Shown: positions 9,920-18,759 of the stretch, piece after piece
How the letters are laid out: each line of letters starts with the position of its first letter
Position numbering within the stretch: position 1 is the stretch's first letter
DNA from: Streptomyces lunaelactis
GTDB taxonomy: Bacteria > Actinomycetota > Actinomycetes > Streptomycetales > Streptomycetaceae
Length of the DNA stretch: 64,000 nt
Direction of reading: 5' to 3'
Assembly (NCBI RefSeq): GCF_003054555.1
Contig: NZ_CP026304.1
Coordinates: forward strand, 7,316,001 to 7,380,000
Translations under genes and position numbers: made by a program
Notes under the pieces: model-generated
Told to the model about the DNA's origin: nothing
Seen by the model: the letters and a program-made list of their open reading frames with translations, nothing else
Databases searched by the model: none

Positions 9920-10968
9920 GCACACCCGGCGGCCGCGGCGGACCGCTCCGGCTGGCCGGTGTCGGCACCGCACTCCCCGGGGAGCCCGTCGACAACGCCA
10001 CGCTGGCCGGCCGGCTCGGCATCGCGCCGGAGTGGGTCGAGACCTTCATCGGCACGAGGACCCGGCACTTCGCCGTCGACCTCAACGGTGGAACGGTCCG
10101 CTGGACCCTGGAGGACCTGTGCACCGACGCCGCCGACCGGGCGCTCGCCGACGCGGGGGCCGACCCCGACGACGTGGCGTTCATCGTCGTCGCCACCGCC
10201 ACACCGGACGCTCTCATGCCGACCACGGCCGCACTCGTCGCGGACCGGCTCGGCATCGACGGAGTGCCCGTCTACCAGCTCCAGTCCGGCTGCTCCGGCG
10301 CCGTACAGGCGATGGCACTCGCCTCCTCGCTGCTCGCCAACGGCGCCCGCGGCCAGAAGCCCGTCGGCCTGGTCATCGGCGGCGACGTCTGCAGCAAACA
10401 CCTCGATCTGCGCCAGGACTTCCGCGCCATGCCGCCCTCCCAGCTCGTCAACTACGTGCTGTTCGGCGACGGCGCGGGAGCCGTCGTCCTCAGCCGCGCA
10501 CCCGGCGCCGCCCGTGCCCTGCTCACCCGGGCCGACCACTGGCTCGGCGGTCTCGGCAGCGCGCCCGGCCAGCGCGTCGAGTGGTTCGGCCAGGCCGACC
10601 GCTACTCCGGCCGGCCCGCCGTGACGGAGGACTACAAGGCCGTCGAGACCCGGGTGCCGGTGCTGGCCCAGGAGGTGCTCGACACCCTGCTCGACCTGCT
10701 CGACTGGCCGGCCGCGAGCCTCGGCCATGTCCTTCCGCCACAGCTCAGCGGCCGGATGACCGAGCGCATCACGAGGAAACTGCGGCAGGGCCTCGAGTGG
10801 GAGGAGGTCTCCTGTGTCGCGGAGACCGGGAACAACGGGAACGCGCTGGTCTTCCTCCAGCTGGAGCGGCTGCTGCCGCGGCTGGGGGCCGGGGGGCGCG
10901 CGGTCGGCATCGCGATCGAGTCCAGCAAGTGGATCAAGGCCGGATTCGCAGTGGAGGCGACGGGATGA
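9916..10968 (+). CDS. KSIII (FabH)-like tetronate-forming enzyme
   Basis: A 350-residue thiolase-fold protein of the FabH class. The nucleophile is Cys126 in QSGCSGAV and a conserved Asn lies in ETGNNGNA; the usual FabH His motif region reads GHVLPPQ. In RK-682, agglomerin and abyssomicin pathways a FabH-like enzyme joins glyceryl-ACP with a beta-ketoacyl-ACP and closes the tetronate ring. The immediate downstream neighbours (FkbH-like, small ACP, acyltransferase) are exactly that set, which supports this role over chain initiation. It starts at GTG overlapping the polyketide synthase stop. Confidence 0.85.
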   Translation: MSTPGGRGGPLRLAGVGTALPGEPVDNATLAGRLGIAPEWVETFIGTRTRHFAVDLNGGTVRWTLEDLCTDAADRALADAGADPDDVAFIVVATATPDALMPTTAALVADRLGIDGVPVYQLQSGCSGAVQAMALASSLLANGARGQKPVGLVIGGDVCSKHLDLRQDFRAMPPSQLVNYVLFGDGAGAVVLSRAPGAARALLTRADHWLGGLGSAPGQRVEWFGQADRYSGRPAVTEDYKAVETRVPVLAQEVLDTLLDLLDWPAASLGHVLPPQLSGRMTERITRKLRQGLEWEEVSCVAETGNNGNALVFLQLERLLPRLGAGGRAVGIAIESSKWIKAGFAVEATG

Positions 10969-12956
10969 GCGCGCGAGGCGCAGCACAGCAGGAGCTACGG
11001 ACCCTCCACGAAGCGGGCGGGCTCGTCGACGCGTACCCCCAGGTGGCCCAGCTGCTCGTCCGGCTCGACGAGGGTGAACTCGACCTCGCGGGACGGCTGC
11101 TGGCCCGGCTGAATCCCTCCGACGTGCTCGCCGCCCACCCCTCGACCCCGGCCGTACGCATCGCGGTCACCGGACGCTCCACCACGGCCGGACTCGTCCC
11201 CGCGCTCACCGCCCAGCTCGCCCGCCACGGACTGCTGCTGATCCCGTACGCGGGCGGCAACGGCGGCTATGTCCAGGACCTGGCCGATCCGGCCTCCGAG
11301 CTGTACGTGCATCAGCCCGAGCTCACCCTGTGCGTACTGGACCCGCTCACCGTCTGGGACCGGGTGCGGCCACCCTGGCAGCCGTACGACGTGGCCCTCG
11401 AAGCCGAGCGGCTGCGGCTGCTGCTGGCCGAACTGGCCGGCACCCACGCGGCGCACGCCCCGGCCGGGGCGACCTTCGTACTGAACACCGTGCCGCTGCT
11501 GCGTCGGTTCACCCATCAGCTGACCGGACTCGCACAGCGGGCCGAACTGGGCGCGGTCTGGCGGGAGTTCAACGCCGATCTGCTGCGGATGTGCGACCCG
11601 GCGGCGGGAGTGGCCGTACTCGACCTGGAGCCGCTGACCTCGGCCGGCGTGCGCGCCGACGATCCGCGGCTGGGAGCCTACGCCGACGCACACTGCACCG
11701 CCGGCCTGCTCGCCGGATACGCCCGCGAGAGCGCGCACCTGGCCCGGGCGCAGCGCGGCGACGCCAAGAAGTGCCTGGTCCTCGACCTCGACGGGACCCT
11801 GTGGGACGGCATACTCGCCGAGGACGGACCCGAGAGGGTGCGGGCCGCCCGGTCGCTGCGCGCGGGCGCCTTCGCCGGCTTCCGGCGGACCGTCGAACAG
11901 CTCGCATCGCAGGGCGTGCTGCTCGCCGTGTGCAGCAAGAACGACCCGGAACCGGTCGCCCGCGCCCTGGCCGCCCACCCCGACTGGCCGCTGAGCAGCG
12001 ACGACTTCGTCAGCGTCGTCGCCGACTGGGGCTCCAAGGCCGAAGGCATCCGCAAGATTGCGGCAGATCTGGGCATCTCGCCGTCGGCCGTGGTCTTCGC
12101 CGACGACAGCGCCTTCGAGCGGGAGGCCGTACGGGCGGGGGTGCCCGGAGCCGCCGTCGTGCCCCTGGACGGCGAGCCCGCCCACCACACCGAACGGCTG
12201 CTGGCCGACGGCTGGTTCGACGTCCCCTCCGTCACCGAGGAGGACCGCGGCCGGGCTTCGCGCTACCGCGAACGCGAGCAGCGTGAGCTCCGGCAGGCGG
12301 CGTCGAAGGACTACGCCAGCTTTCTGCGGAGCCTGGACATCGCAGTCGACGCGGGCCCCGCGAAGGCCCATGAGCTGTCCAGGATCGCCCAGTTGAGCCT
12401 GCGCACCAACCGCTTCAACCTCACCGGAGAGCGGCTGACCGGCGCGGAGATCCAGCGGCTCGCCGAGGATCCGGACGCGCTGGTGCTCGCGGTGCGCGCC
12501 GCCGACCGCTACGGCGAGGACGGAGTGGTCGGCGCGGTGTTCGCCCGCAGGGATCGTGCGGGGCTCCACCTGGAGAACATGGTCGTCAGCTGCCGGGTGC
12601 TCGGCCGCGGGATCGAGAACGCCGTACTGGCCGGGCTGCTGCACGCCGCCCGGGACGCCGGACTGCCTGCCGTACACGCCCGGTGGCGGCAGACCCCTGC
12701 CAACGAGGCGCAGCGCGCGTTCTGCCCGGCGCACGGCTTCGAGACGGCTTCGGAGACGGCAGCTTCGGAGACGGCTTCGGAGACGGCAGCTTCGGAGACG
12801 GCTTCGGAGACGGCTTCGGCGACCGGTGGCGCGATCCGCTACCGGCACGCGCTCGAGCGGCTTCCGCTCGTCCCTTCCCATGTGCGGCTGCGGCTGCGCC
12901 TCACGCACGACCGCGCCCAGGAGGTGGTGGATCCATGCACACCGTCGTCGATCTGA
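10965..12956 (+). CDS. FkbH-like glyceryl-S-ACP synthase
   Basis: A 663-residue HAD-superfamily protein of the FkbH type. The HAD motif I reads VLDLDGTLWDG (Asp274). Further signature segments are AVCSKNDPEPV, VFADDSAFE and, in the C-terminal GNAT-like part, RTNRFNLTGERL. This family dephosphorylates 1,3-bisphosphoglycerate and places the glyceryl unit on a dedicated ACP, here probably the ACP encoded at 12935, whose start lies inside its 3' end. An N-terminal region of about 250 residues (SGNH/partner-like) precedes the HAD domain. The C-terminus carries an unusual Glu-Thr-Ala-Ser repeat insertion (see the repeat entry). The ATG at 10965 overlaps the KSIII stop. Confidence 0.9.
   Translation: MSARGAAQQELRTLHEAGGLVDAYPQVAQLLVRLDEGELDLAGRLLARLNPSDVLAAHPSTPAVRIAVTGRSTTAGLVPALTAQLARHGLLLIPYAGGNGGYVQDLADPASELYVHQPELTLCVLDPLTVWDRVRPPWQPYDVALEAERLRLLLAELAGTHAAHAPAGATFVLNTVPLLRRFTHQLTGLAQRAELGAVWREFNADLLRMCDPAAGVAVLDLEPLTSAGVRADDPRLGAYADAHCTAGLLAGYARESAHLARAQRGDAKKCLVLDLDGTLWDGILAEDGPERVRAARSLRAGAFAGFRRTVEQLASQGVLLAVCSKNDPEPVARALAAHPDWPLSSDDFVSVVADWGSKAEGIRKIAADLGISPSAVVFADDSAFEREAVRAGVPGAAVVPLDGEPAHHTERLLADGWFDVPSVTEEDRGRASRYREREQRELRQAASKDYASFLRSLDIAVDAGPAKAHELSRIAQLSLRTNRFNLTGERLTGAEIQRLAEDPDALVLAVRAADRYGEDGVVGAVFARRDRAGLHLENMVVSCRVLGRGIENAVLAGLLHAARDAGLPAVHARWRQTPANEAQRAFCPAHGFETASETAASETASETAASETASETASATGGAIRYRHALERLPLVPSHVRLRLRLTHDRAQEVVDPCTPSSI
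12743..12825 (+). repeat. 27-bp tandem repeat inserted in the FkbH-like gene
   Basis: Two identical 27-bp units (12743-12769 and 12770-12796) built from GACGGCTTCGGAGACGGC, plus a shortened third copy to about 12825. They keep the frame and encode ETASETAAS repeats just after CPAHGF and before GAIRYRHAL, that is, within or at the edge of the C-terminal transferase-like domain. This is probably a slippage-prone flexible loop. Confidence 0.9.
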
Positions 12957-13162
12957 TCTCCCTCGCCAACGAACACCTGGGCACCGACCTGAAGCCGGAC
13001 GACGCGGGACGCGAGCTGACCGAGCTCCCCTGCTGGGACTCGGTCCATCTGCTGCGTCTCGTCTCCCTGCTGGAGACGGAGCTGGGCAGGCAGGTGCCGG
13101 TCGCCGAGATGCTCGAGGCCCGCAGTCTGAGCGAGATCTGGACCGTAGCGGTGGGGACATGA
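12935..13162 (+). CDS. Acyl carrier protein (glyceryl-ACP)
   Basis: A 75-residue free-standing ACP. The predicted phosphopantetheine serine is Ser36 in CWDSVHLL. Its start at 12935 follows AGGAGGTGG and lies 22 bases inside the end of the FkbH-like gene, which couples the two. Small ACPs next to FkbH-like enzymes in tetronate clusters hold the glyceryl unit; that is the inferred role. It is distinct in sequence from the starter ACP (GLDSVAAL) and from the type II ACP near 41 kb. Confidence 0.88.
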   Translation: MHTVVDLISLANEHLGTDLKPDDAGRELTELPCWDSVHLLRLVSLLETELGRQVPVAEMLEARSLSEIWTVAVGT

Positions 13163-14010
13163 GCGTGTCCGGCGACCGGGCCAGGCGCCATACGCGCTAC
13201 TTCCTGAACTGGGCGCGCGCGGCGGCCCCCGTACATCTGGGCGCCGACGTCGACATGACCCGGATCGAGGAGCACCGGGCCGCCGCACGCGAAGCCGGCC
13301 GGCGGTACTCGGTGGTGAGCTATCTGCTGTACGCCGCCGGGCGGATCGTCGCCCGGCATCCCGAGGCCCGTGCGATGGCCAGGGGCGTGCTGCGGCCGCG
13401 TACCGCGGCGCTGCCGGACGTGGCGGCCAAGCTCGCACTCGACCGCAGGACCGAGGGCGGCGAGCGTGTGGTGCTCACCGCCGTACTGCCGCGGATGGAC
13501 GTGGCGTCACTGACGGAGATCCAGGATTTGGTGGACCTGTGCCGCGAGAGCGACCCGCACGACCTTCCCGGCGCCGCCGCAGTGCGGCTGCTCAGTCAAC
13601 TGCCGCCGCCTGTCGGGGAGTTGGTGTTCCGGCTCGGAGTACGCAGTCCGGGCGCCAGGGCCCAGCGGCTCGGGACCTTCGCGGTGAGCTCACTCGGGCA
13701 CCGCGTTGTCGATGTCTTCCACTCCTACGGCGGCACGGCGGTCACCTTCTGCGCGGGGAGGGTGGCCGACCGTGCCGTGGTGCGTGGCGGCCGGGTGGTG
13801 GCAGCGCCGGTCATGAGCCTCGGCCTGACCTTCGATCACAGAGTGCTCGACGGAGCTGCCGCGGCGGACGTACTCGACGGAGTGGTGAAGCGGCTGGAGG
13901 GCTGGCATGGTGATCTTTCCGGGACCCGTGGCGAACCCCGCGACGGAGCAGGGATTCGCCCGGCCCGTTCGGGTGACCGGCCCGGAGGGCCCCTGGGAAC
14001 AAGTCCGTGA
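13159..14010 (+). CDS. 2-oxoacid dehydrogenase-type acyltransferase (tetronate O-acetyltransferase-like)
   Basis: A 283-residue protein with only the catalytic acyltransferase domain of E2-type enzymes: the hallmark DHRVLDG (His227) is present, and there is no lipoyl or subunit-binding domain. In agglomerin and abyssomicin pathways such a stand-alone E2-like domain acetylates the hydroxymethyl group of the tetronate, which is then eliminated to an exocyclic methylene. It follows the glyceryl-ACP by an ATGA overlap. Its last 104 bases overlap the start of the phosphopantetheinyl transferase, an unusually long overlap; the C-terminal tail after about residue 250 is low-complexity and may not be functional. 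Confidence 0.82.
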   Translation: MSVSGDRARRHTRYFLNWARAAAPVHLGADVDMTRIEEHRAAAREAGRRYSVVSYLLYAAGRIVARHPEARAMARGVLRPRTAALPDVAAKLALDRRTEGGERVVLTAVLPRMDVASLTEIQDLVDLCRESDPHDLPGAAAVRLLSQLPPPVGELVFRLGVRSPGARAQRLGTFAVSSLGHRVVDVFHSYGGTAVTFCAGRVADRAVVRGGRVVAAPVMSLGLTFDHRVLDGAAAADVLDGVVKRLEGWHGDLSGTRGEPRDGAGIRPARSGDRPGGPLGTSP

Positions 14011-14773
14011 CGCGGTACGGGAGTACGGGAGCGTCGTCGTCCACGCCCAGCTCGACGACTGGCTGCCCGCCGACCTGGACGCGCCCGAGCTGCGCCCGCT
14101 GCTGGGCCGCGACTACGCGCGCTTCTCCGCCATGACGCACTATCAGATACGGTCCCGCTTCGTGGCCTCCAGGCTGCTGCTCAAGCATGTCGCGTGCGCG
14201 GTCATCGAAGCCTCACCGCAGAGTGTGGAGCTCGCCTACAAACCGGGCGGGCGCCCCTATCTGCGCGGCCTCGACCAGATCGACATCAGCCTCAGCCACA
14301 CCGACACGCTGCTGCTGGTCGGGCTGACCCGCAAGGGCTGGATCGGCGTGGACGCCGAGCTCAGGGACCGGCCGATGCTCGGACTCGGCACCGAGAACCA
14401 GGTGTGTACGCCGCACGAGCGCAAGGCCCTCGCGCAGATCGCCGACGAGCGGCGCAATGGCGCGCTGGTACGGCTGTGGACCCTGAAGGAGGCGTACAGC
14501 AAGGCGATCGGGCAGGGCATGCGGTTCCGCTTCACCGAGTTCGGCTTCGGGCCGCAGGAGCGCAGGGTGCAGGTCCTGAGACCGGACGGATCGCGGGGGA
14601 CCGGGGACGAATGGACCTTCCACACCTGCCTGGTGGATCGCCGGTACACGGTGAGCGTGGCGCTCTTCGACGCGGGCTTCGGGGACACCAGCGACACCGC
14701 CGCGTCCACCATGCTCGACGCCGGCCTCATGGAGGCGCTCGCGAACACCGGACAGGACGAGGCACAGGCATGA
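13907..14773 (+). CDS. 4'-phosphopantetheinyl transferase (Sfp-type)
   Basis: A 288-residue Sfp-like transferase with the two metal/CoA-binding signatures GWIGVDAEL and WTLKEAYSKAIGQG, preceded by KPGGRPYL and SLSHTDTLLL. It converts apo carrier proteins to the holo form using CoA. Several carrier proteins occur in the window (6669, 7001 C-terminus, 12935, 41005) and any could be its substrate. The ATG at 13907 is preceded by GGAGGG. It lies within the tetronate operon and overlaps the genes on both sides. Confidence 0.9.
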   Translation: MVIFPGPVANPATEQGFARPVRVTGPEGPWEQVRDAVREYGSVVVHAQLDDWLPADLDAPELRPLLGRDYARFSAMTHYQIRSRFVASRLLLKHVACAVIEASPQSVELAYKPGGRPYLRGLDQIDISLSHTDTLLLVGLTRKGWIGVDAELRDRPMLGLGTENQVCTPHERKALAQIADERRNGALVRLWTLKEAYSKAIGQGMRFRFTEFGFGPQERRVQVLRPDGSRGTGDEWTFHTCLVDRRYTVSVALFDAGFGDTSDTAASTMLDAGLMEALANTGQDEAQA

Positions 14774-16020
14774 CGATCACGACAGAGGTCTGTGTGGTGG
14801 GTGGCGGTCCCGGCGGCCGCGCGCTCGCTCTCGCACTGGTACGCCTGGGACGCCGGGTGGTCCTGCTGGAACAGCGCACGGGCGGGGCCCGCGCCTTCCG
14901 GGGTGAGTCCGTATCGCCGGACGGGGTGCGGCTGCTGGCCGGACTCGGCCTCCTGGAGCGGGTGCGCGAGCACACCCACGAGGTGCACCGGCTGGAGATC
15001 GCCGACGGGGGCGCGCGCGTCCTCGACGTACGCTTCGAGACCTTCCCGTACGCCTACCGCCATCCGGTCGAGCTGGCCCAGCCGGTGCTGCTGTCCGCGC
15101 TGGCCGATGCGGCGGAGGAAGGCGGCGGCTGCACCGTGCTCGAACCGGCCGCCGCGGTCGGGCTGCTGCGGGACGGCGGCTCGGTACGCGGGGTCCGCGC
15201 CAAGACCCCCGACGGGGTGATGGAGATACGGGCCGACGTGACCGTCGGCGCGGACGGCCGCTACAGCTCCGTACGCCGGATGTCCGGCCTCGACCACGGC
15301 GCGAAGCGCACCCCGCTGCAGCGGGACGTCGTCTGGATGAAGCTGCCGTTCCCGGCGGCCTGGGACCGGCGGGCCTACCGGGTGCGGATCAGCTCGGGCC
15401 GCCACGGACTCTTCCTGCCCAGCACCGACGGCACCCTGCGGGTGGGTCTCAACATCCCCAAGGGCGGTCTGCGCGAGCTGCGTTCGGGCGGCCTCGGGCG
15501 GCTGCACGCGCGGCTCGCGGAGCTCGCGCCGGAGCTGGAGCGGGAAGCGGCCGACGGCATCCGCAGCTGGTCCGACACCACCCTGCTCGACATCTTCACC
15601 ACGGACGTACGGCGCTGGTCGGCGCCCGGAGTCGTACTGATCGGCGACGCCGCGCACACCCTGTCGCCGATCCTGGGGCAGGGCGTCAACCACGCCCTGG
15701 CGGACGCGGTCGCCCTCGCCCCGCTGCTCGCGCGGGCGCTCGACGCGCCCCGCGGCGGGCGGCCGGCGGCGCTGGCCGCGGCTGTGAACGTCTTCCAGCG
15801 GGACAGGGTGGGCGCGGTCCGGCGCTCCCGGGGGCTGCAGCTGCGCCAGGAGCGGATGTTCAGCCTCTCCGCGCCTCCCGCGGCGGCGCTGCGGCGCACG
15901 GTCTACCGCGCGCTGAACGCGAGCCCCGTGCTCCAGCGGCGGGTGCTCGCCCCCGCCTACTTCCCCGGCCTGCGGCCCGAGCCGGCCGCGGCACCTTCGA
16001 GGACGGAGCTGCGCACATGA
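14770..16020 (+). CDS. FAD-dependent monooxygenase / oxidoreductase
   Basis: A 416-residue flavoprotein of the p-hydroxybenzoate hydroxylase/UbiH superfamily. The FAD dinucleotide motif is VVGGGPGGRALALAL at residues about 8-22, the DG motif is ADVTVGADGRYSSVRR, and the second FAD motif is GDAAHTLSPILGQGVNHALAD. It overlaps the preceding gene as ATGA and the following hydrolase likewise. Within the tetronate block it may hydroxylate, epoxidise or dehydrogenate the acyl chain or ring. Its substrate is not predictable. Confidence 0.83.
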   Translation: MTITTEVCVVGGGPGGRALALALVRLGRRVVLLEQRTGGARAFRGESVSPDGVRLLAGLGLLERVREHTHEVHRLEIADGGARVLDVRFETFPYAYRHPVELAQPVLLSALADAAEEGGGCTVLEPAAAVGLLRDGGSVRGVRAKTPDGVMEIRADVTVGADGRYSSVRRMSGLDHGAKRTPLQRDVVWMKLPFPAAWDRRAYRVRISSGRHGLFLPSTDGTLRVGLNIPKGGLRELRSGGLGRLHARLAELAPELEREAADGIRSWSDTTLLDIFTTDVRRWSAPGVVLIGDAAHTLSPILGQGVNHALADAVALAPLLARALDAPRGGRPAALAAAVNVFQRDRVGAVRRSRGLQLRQERMFSLSAPPAAALRRTVYRALNASPVLQRRVLAPAYFPGLRPEPAAAPSRTELRT

Positions 16021-17126
16021 ACGACGCGACAGAGCTACGGCTCGGGGCACGCCTGCCTCCGCTGGAGGAACTGAAGCGGTACGTCCTGCTGCACGCCCGC
16101 GCCCAGGGGCTCACGCCGGACCGCTGCCGAGAGCTGCTGGCCCGGGTGAGGAGCGCGGAGGGCGGCGGCCCCGACTCCTGGGCCGCGGTCTGGAACCGTA
16201 CGGCGGACGGTCTCGCGGGCCGCGGCGCTCACCTCGACGCGTGCCGCCACTACGGCCTCGCCCGCTTCCCGTACGCGACCGCGGACGACGCCGAGCGGCT
16301 TCGCGCCGGGCAGCGGTGCGTGCGCACCTTCGACCGCTGGCGCAGGACCCGGCGCGGCATCGAGCGGCTCGAACTCGCGGTGGGGGACGGCCGGTTCGCC
16401 TGCTGGACGGCGGGGCTCTCGGCATCCGAGCCGCGCCCGCTGATCGTCGTCATGGGCGGCATCGTCAGCGTCAAGGAACAGTGGGCTCCGATCCTGGCCC
16501 GTGCCGATGCCCTCGGCGTGGCCCTGGCCGTCACCGAGCTGCCCGGCGTGGGCGAGAACACGCTGCCGTACCGGGCGGACAGTCACCGCATGATCGGCGC
16601 GGTGCTCGACGCGGTCGCGGACCGCGCCGATGTCCGGCGGACCTCCGCGATCGCCCTCAGCTTCGGCGGTCACCTGGCCCTGCGCGCAGCCCTTGTCGAC
16701 GACCGCATCCGCGGTGTGGCGACCGTGGGCGCGCCGCTGCGCCACTTCTTCCTCGACCGCGAGTGGCAGCGCCGGGTCCCGGCCACGACGGTGCTCACGC
16801 TCGCACACCTCATCGGCTGCGAGCCGGGCGAGGTCTTCGACGCCGTACGCGAATGGGCGCTGAGCGAGGAGGAGTTGAGGCGGATCACCATTCCGGTGAC
16901 GTACGCGGCTGCACTGCGCGACGACATCGTGCCGCTGACGGAGACGGGAGAGCTGCTGCGGGACGCGGGTGCCCGACGCCAGGTTCTGCTCCTGGACGAC
17001 GAACACGGCGCACCGGGGGAGCTGGCACGGGTGCGGGTGGCACTGCTGCGGGGGGCGCTGGGGCGGTGGGCGTGGTGCGGTGCGCCGGGGTTCTGGCCGT
17101 GTCGGGCGGAACGCAGCGGGTGCTGA
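16017..17126 (+). CDS. Alpha/beta hydrolase (tetronate acetate-elimination-type)
   Basis: A 369-residue alpha/beta hydrolase with an N-terminal helical region of about 120 residues. The nucleophile elbow is ALSFGG (Ser215) and a candidate catalytic His lies in LDDEHGAP. Tetronate clusters such as agglomerin and abyssomicin pair an E2-type acyltransferase with a hydrolase of this size that expels acetate to give the exocyclic double bond. The presence of both in one operon supports that reading. The C-terminal 30 residues are rich in Trp, Cys and Arg and look non-conserved. A simple esterase role cannot be excluded. Confidence 0.78.
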   Translation: MNDATELRLGARLPPLEELKRYVLLHARAQGLTPDRCRELLARVRSAEGGGPDSWAAVWNRTADGLAGRGAHLDACRHYGLARFPYATADDAERLRAGQRCVRTFDRWRRTRRGIERLELAVGDGRFACWTAGLSASEPRPLIVVMGGIVSVKEQWAPILARADALGVALAVTELPGVGENTLPYRADSHRMIGAVLDAVADRADVRRTSAIALSFGGHLALRAALVDDRIRGVATVGAPLRHFFLDREWQRRVPATTVLTLAHLIGCEPGEVFDAVREWALSEEELRRITIPVTYAAALRDDIVPLTETGELLRDAGARRQVLLLDDEHGAPGELARVRVALLRGALGRWAWCGAPGFWPCRAERSGC

Positions 17127-17148
17127 GCCGGAGGGGGCGGGTCGCCGT

Positions 17149-17547
17149 ATGAACGGTGCGAGGGCAATTCAAGCGAGCCGCTCCGGCTGGACCTACCACG
17201 CTCCCGCCGGCCGCGCCCTCAGCGGCGGGATCGGGATCGCCGCCCTCGTCACCGGCGCCCGCCTCGGCGGGGCGCGAAGCCGCGTCCTGTGGACCACCGC
17301 CGTGCTCCCCGACGTCGCCCTGCTCTACGGCATCGCCGCCGCCCCCGGCTTCGAGCGGCTGCCCCCCTACGCCGTACGCCCCTACAACGTCCTGCACTCG
17401 CCCGCCGTACCCGCCGTGCTGCTCACCCTCGCCGCCATCACCCGCAGCCGGCGCACCGCCGTCGCCGGGCTCGGGTGGCTCGGGCATATCGCCGTCGACC
17501 GCGCCTTCGGATACGGGCCCCGCAGGCCGGACGGCCTGCGGTACTGA
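17149..17547 (+). CDS. DUF4260-like small membrane protein
   Basis: A 132-residue protein with alternating hydrophobic helices (about residues 22-40, 45-65, 85-100) and the LGHIAVDRAFGYGPRRPDGLR ending characteristic of DUF4260 proteins. It is predicted to be an integral membrane protein of unknown function. It is separated from the hydrolase by 22 bases and may be transcribed with it. No biosynthetic role can be assigned. Confidence 0.7.
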   Translation: MNGARAIQASRSGWTYHAPAGRALSGGIGIAALVTGARLGGARSRVLWTTAVLPDVALLYGIAAAPGFERLPPYAVRPYNVLHSPAVPAVLLTLAAITRSRRTAVAGLGWLGHIAVDRAFGYGPRRPDGLRY

Positions 17548-17559
17548 ACCACCGCCCGG

Positions 17560-18759
17560 TCAGGACCAGTTCACCGGCAGCGACTCCAGCCGGTTGACGA
17601 GCAGCCCGGTGTGCATCCGGACCTCCTCCACCGGTACGGCAAGCCGCAGCGAAGGGAAGCGCCGGGCCAGTGAGGACAGCGCGATCTGCAGCTCGGCGCG
17701 CGCCAGCGGCGCGCCCAGGCAGTAGTGCGGGCCGTGTCCGAAGGCCAGATGCGGGGCGCCCCGGCGGCCCGGGTCGAAGCGGTCCGCATCCGCGAACCGG
17801 CTCTCGTCCCGGTTCGCGGAACAGATCGCCCCGATCACCGCGCTGCCCGTCGGCACAACGGTCCCTGCCAGCTCGATCTCGGCCGTGGTGACCCTGAGGG
17901 GACCGCCGTCCCCGATGGGGTTGACCCGCAACAGCTCCTCCACCAGCGTGGCCAGTGGCTCGGGTGACGCGGGCACCACACCCAGCCCGCCGGTGTGCCG
18001 CAGCAGCGTGAACACCGACGTCCCCAGCACCCCGACCGTCGTCTCGTGCCCGGCGATCAGCAGCGTCATCGCCATGGTGATCAGCTCGTGCTCGGTCAGC
18101 GGTCCGTCCTCGTCCCGCACCTGGACGAGCGCGCTGAGCAGATCGTCGCCCGGCTTCTGCCGCTTGTCGGCGACGAGTTGCTGCAGATAGGCGACGAGCG
18201 CCAGCTTGCGCTCCAGCATCTGCTCCGGGGTGTGCGCGGTGAGCGACAGAATCGCGTCCGACCAGCCCCTGAACAGTTCACGGTCGGCGAACGGGACACC
18301 AAGCAGCTCGCAGATCACCGCGACGGGATACGGGAACGCGAAGGCGTCGTTGAAGTCGACGGGCCCGCCCCGCTCCGCCATCCGCTCCAGCAGCTCGTCC
18401 GCCAGCTCCTGGATGCGGGGCCGCAGCATGTCAACCCGGCGCGCTGTGAAGGCACTCGACACCAGAGAGCGCAGCCGGGTGTGCTCGGGCGGGTCCATGG
18501 TGAACAGACCGCCCGCGTCGAACGGGACGGCCGTGAGCCGGGGCGACTCGGGAAGCACCGTTGCCGCTCTGCTGCACCGGGGGTCGGAGAGCACGTTACG
18601 TACATCGTCGTAACGGCTGAACAGATACGCTCCGTCACCGCTGGGCATCACGACGTCGGTCACCGGAGCGTCACTGCGCAGCCGCGCGTACTCCTCCGGC
18701 AGTTCGGTCGCCGAGCGGCGAGCGGGTGGATAGCTGCGCACGGTGGATTCCTGAGGCAT
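17560..18759 (-). CDS. Cytochrome P450
   Basis: A 399-residue P450 with the I-helix AGHETT, the K-helix EELLR and the heme-binding loop FGHGPHYCLGAPLAR (Cys347). It belongs to the soluble actinomycete CYP105/107-like group and is expected to hydroxylate or epoxidise a pathway intermediate with ferredoxin partners encoded elsewhere. I start it at the ATG at 18759 (MPQESTV); the longer frame upstream has no family sequence. It is convergent with the tetronate operon, with only 12 bases between stops, and divergent from the response regulator. It may tailor the tetronate product, but association is only by position. Confidence 0.9.
   Translation of the reverse strand: MPQESTVRSYPPARRSATELPEEYARLRSDAPVTDVVMPSGDGAYLFSRYDDVRNVLSDPRCSRAATVLPESPRLTAVPFDAGGLFTMDPPEHTRLRSLVSSAFTARRVDMLRPRIQELADELLERMAERGGPVDFNDAFAFPYPVAVICELLGVPFADRELFRGWSDAILSLTAHTPEQMLERKLALVAYLQQLVADKRQKPGDDLLSALVQVRDEDGPLTEHELITMAMTLLIAGHETTVGVLGTSVFTLLRHTGGLGVVPASPEPLATLVEELLRVNPIGDGGPLRVTTAEIELAGTVVPTGSAVIGAICSANRDESRFADADRFDPGRRGAPHLAFGHGPHYCLGAPLARAELQIALSSLARRFPSLRLAVPVEEVRMHTGLLVNRLESLPVNWS

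Noticed and set aside
10032..10964. Long in-frame extension upstream of the FkbH-like protein, overlapping the KSIII-like gene
   Set aside because: The extension is Arg/Pro-rich and overlaps the KSIII-like active-site region; homology begins after the ATG at 10965, which overlaps the preceding stop.
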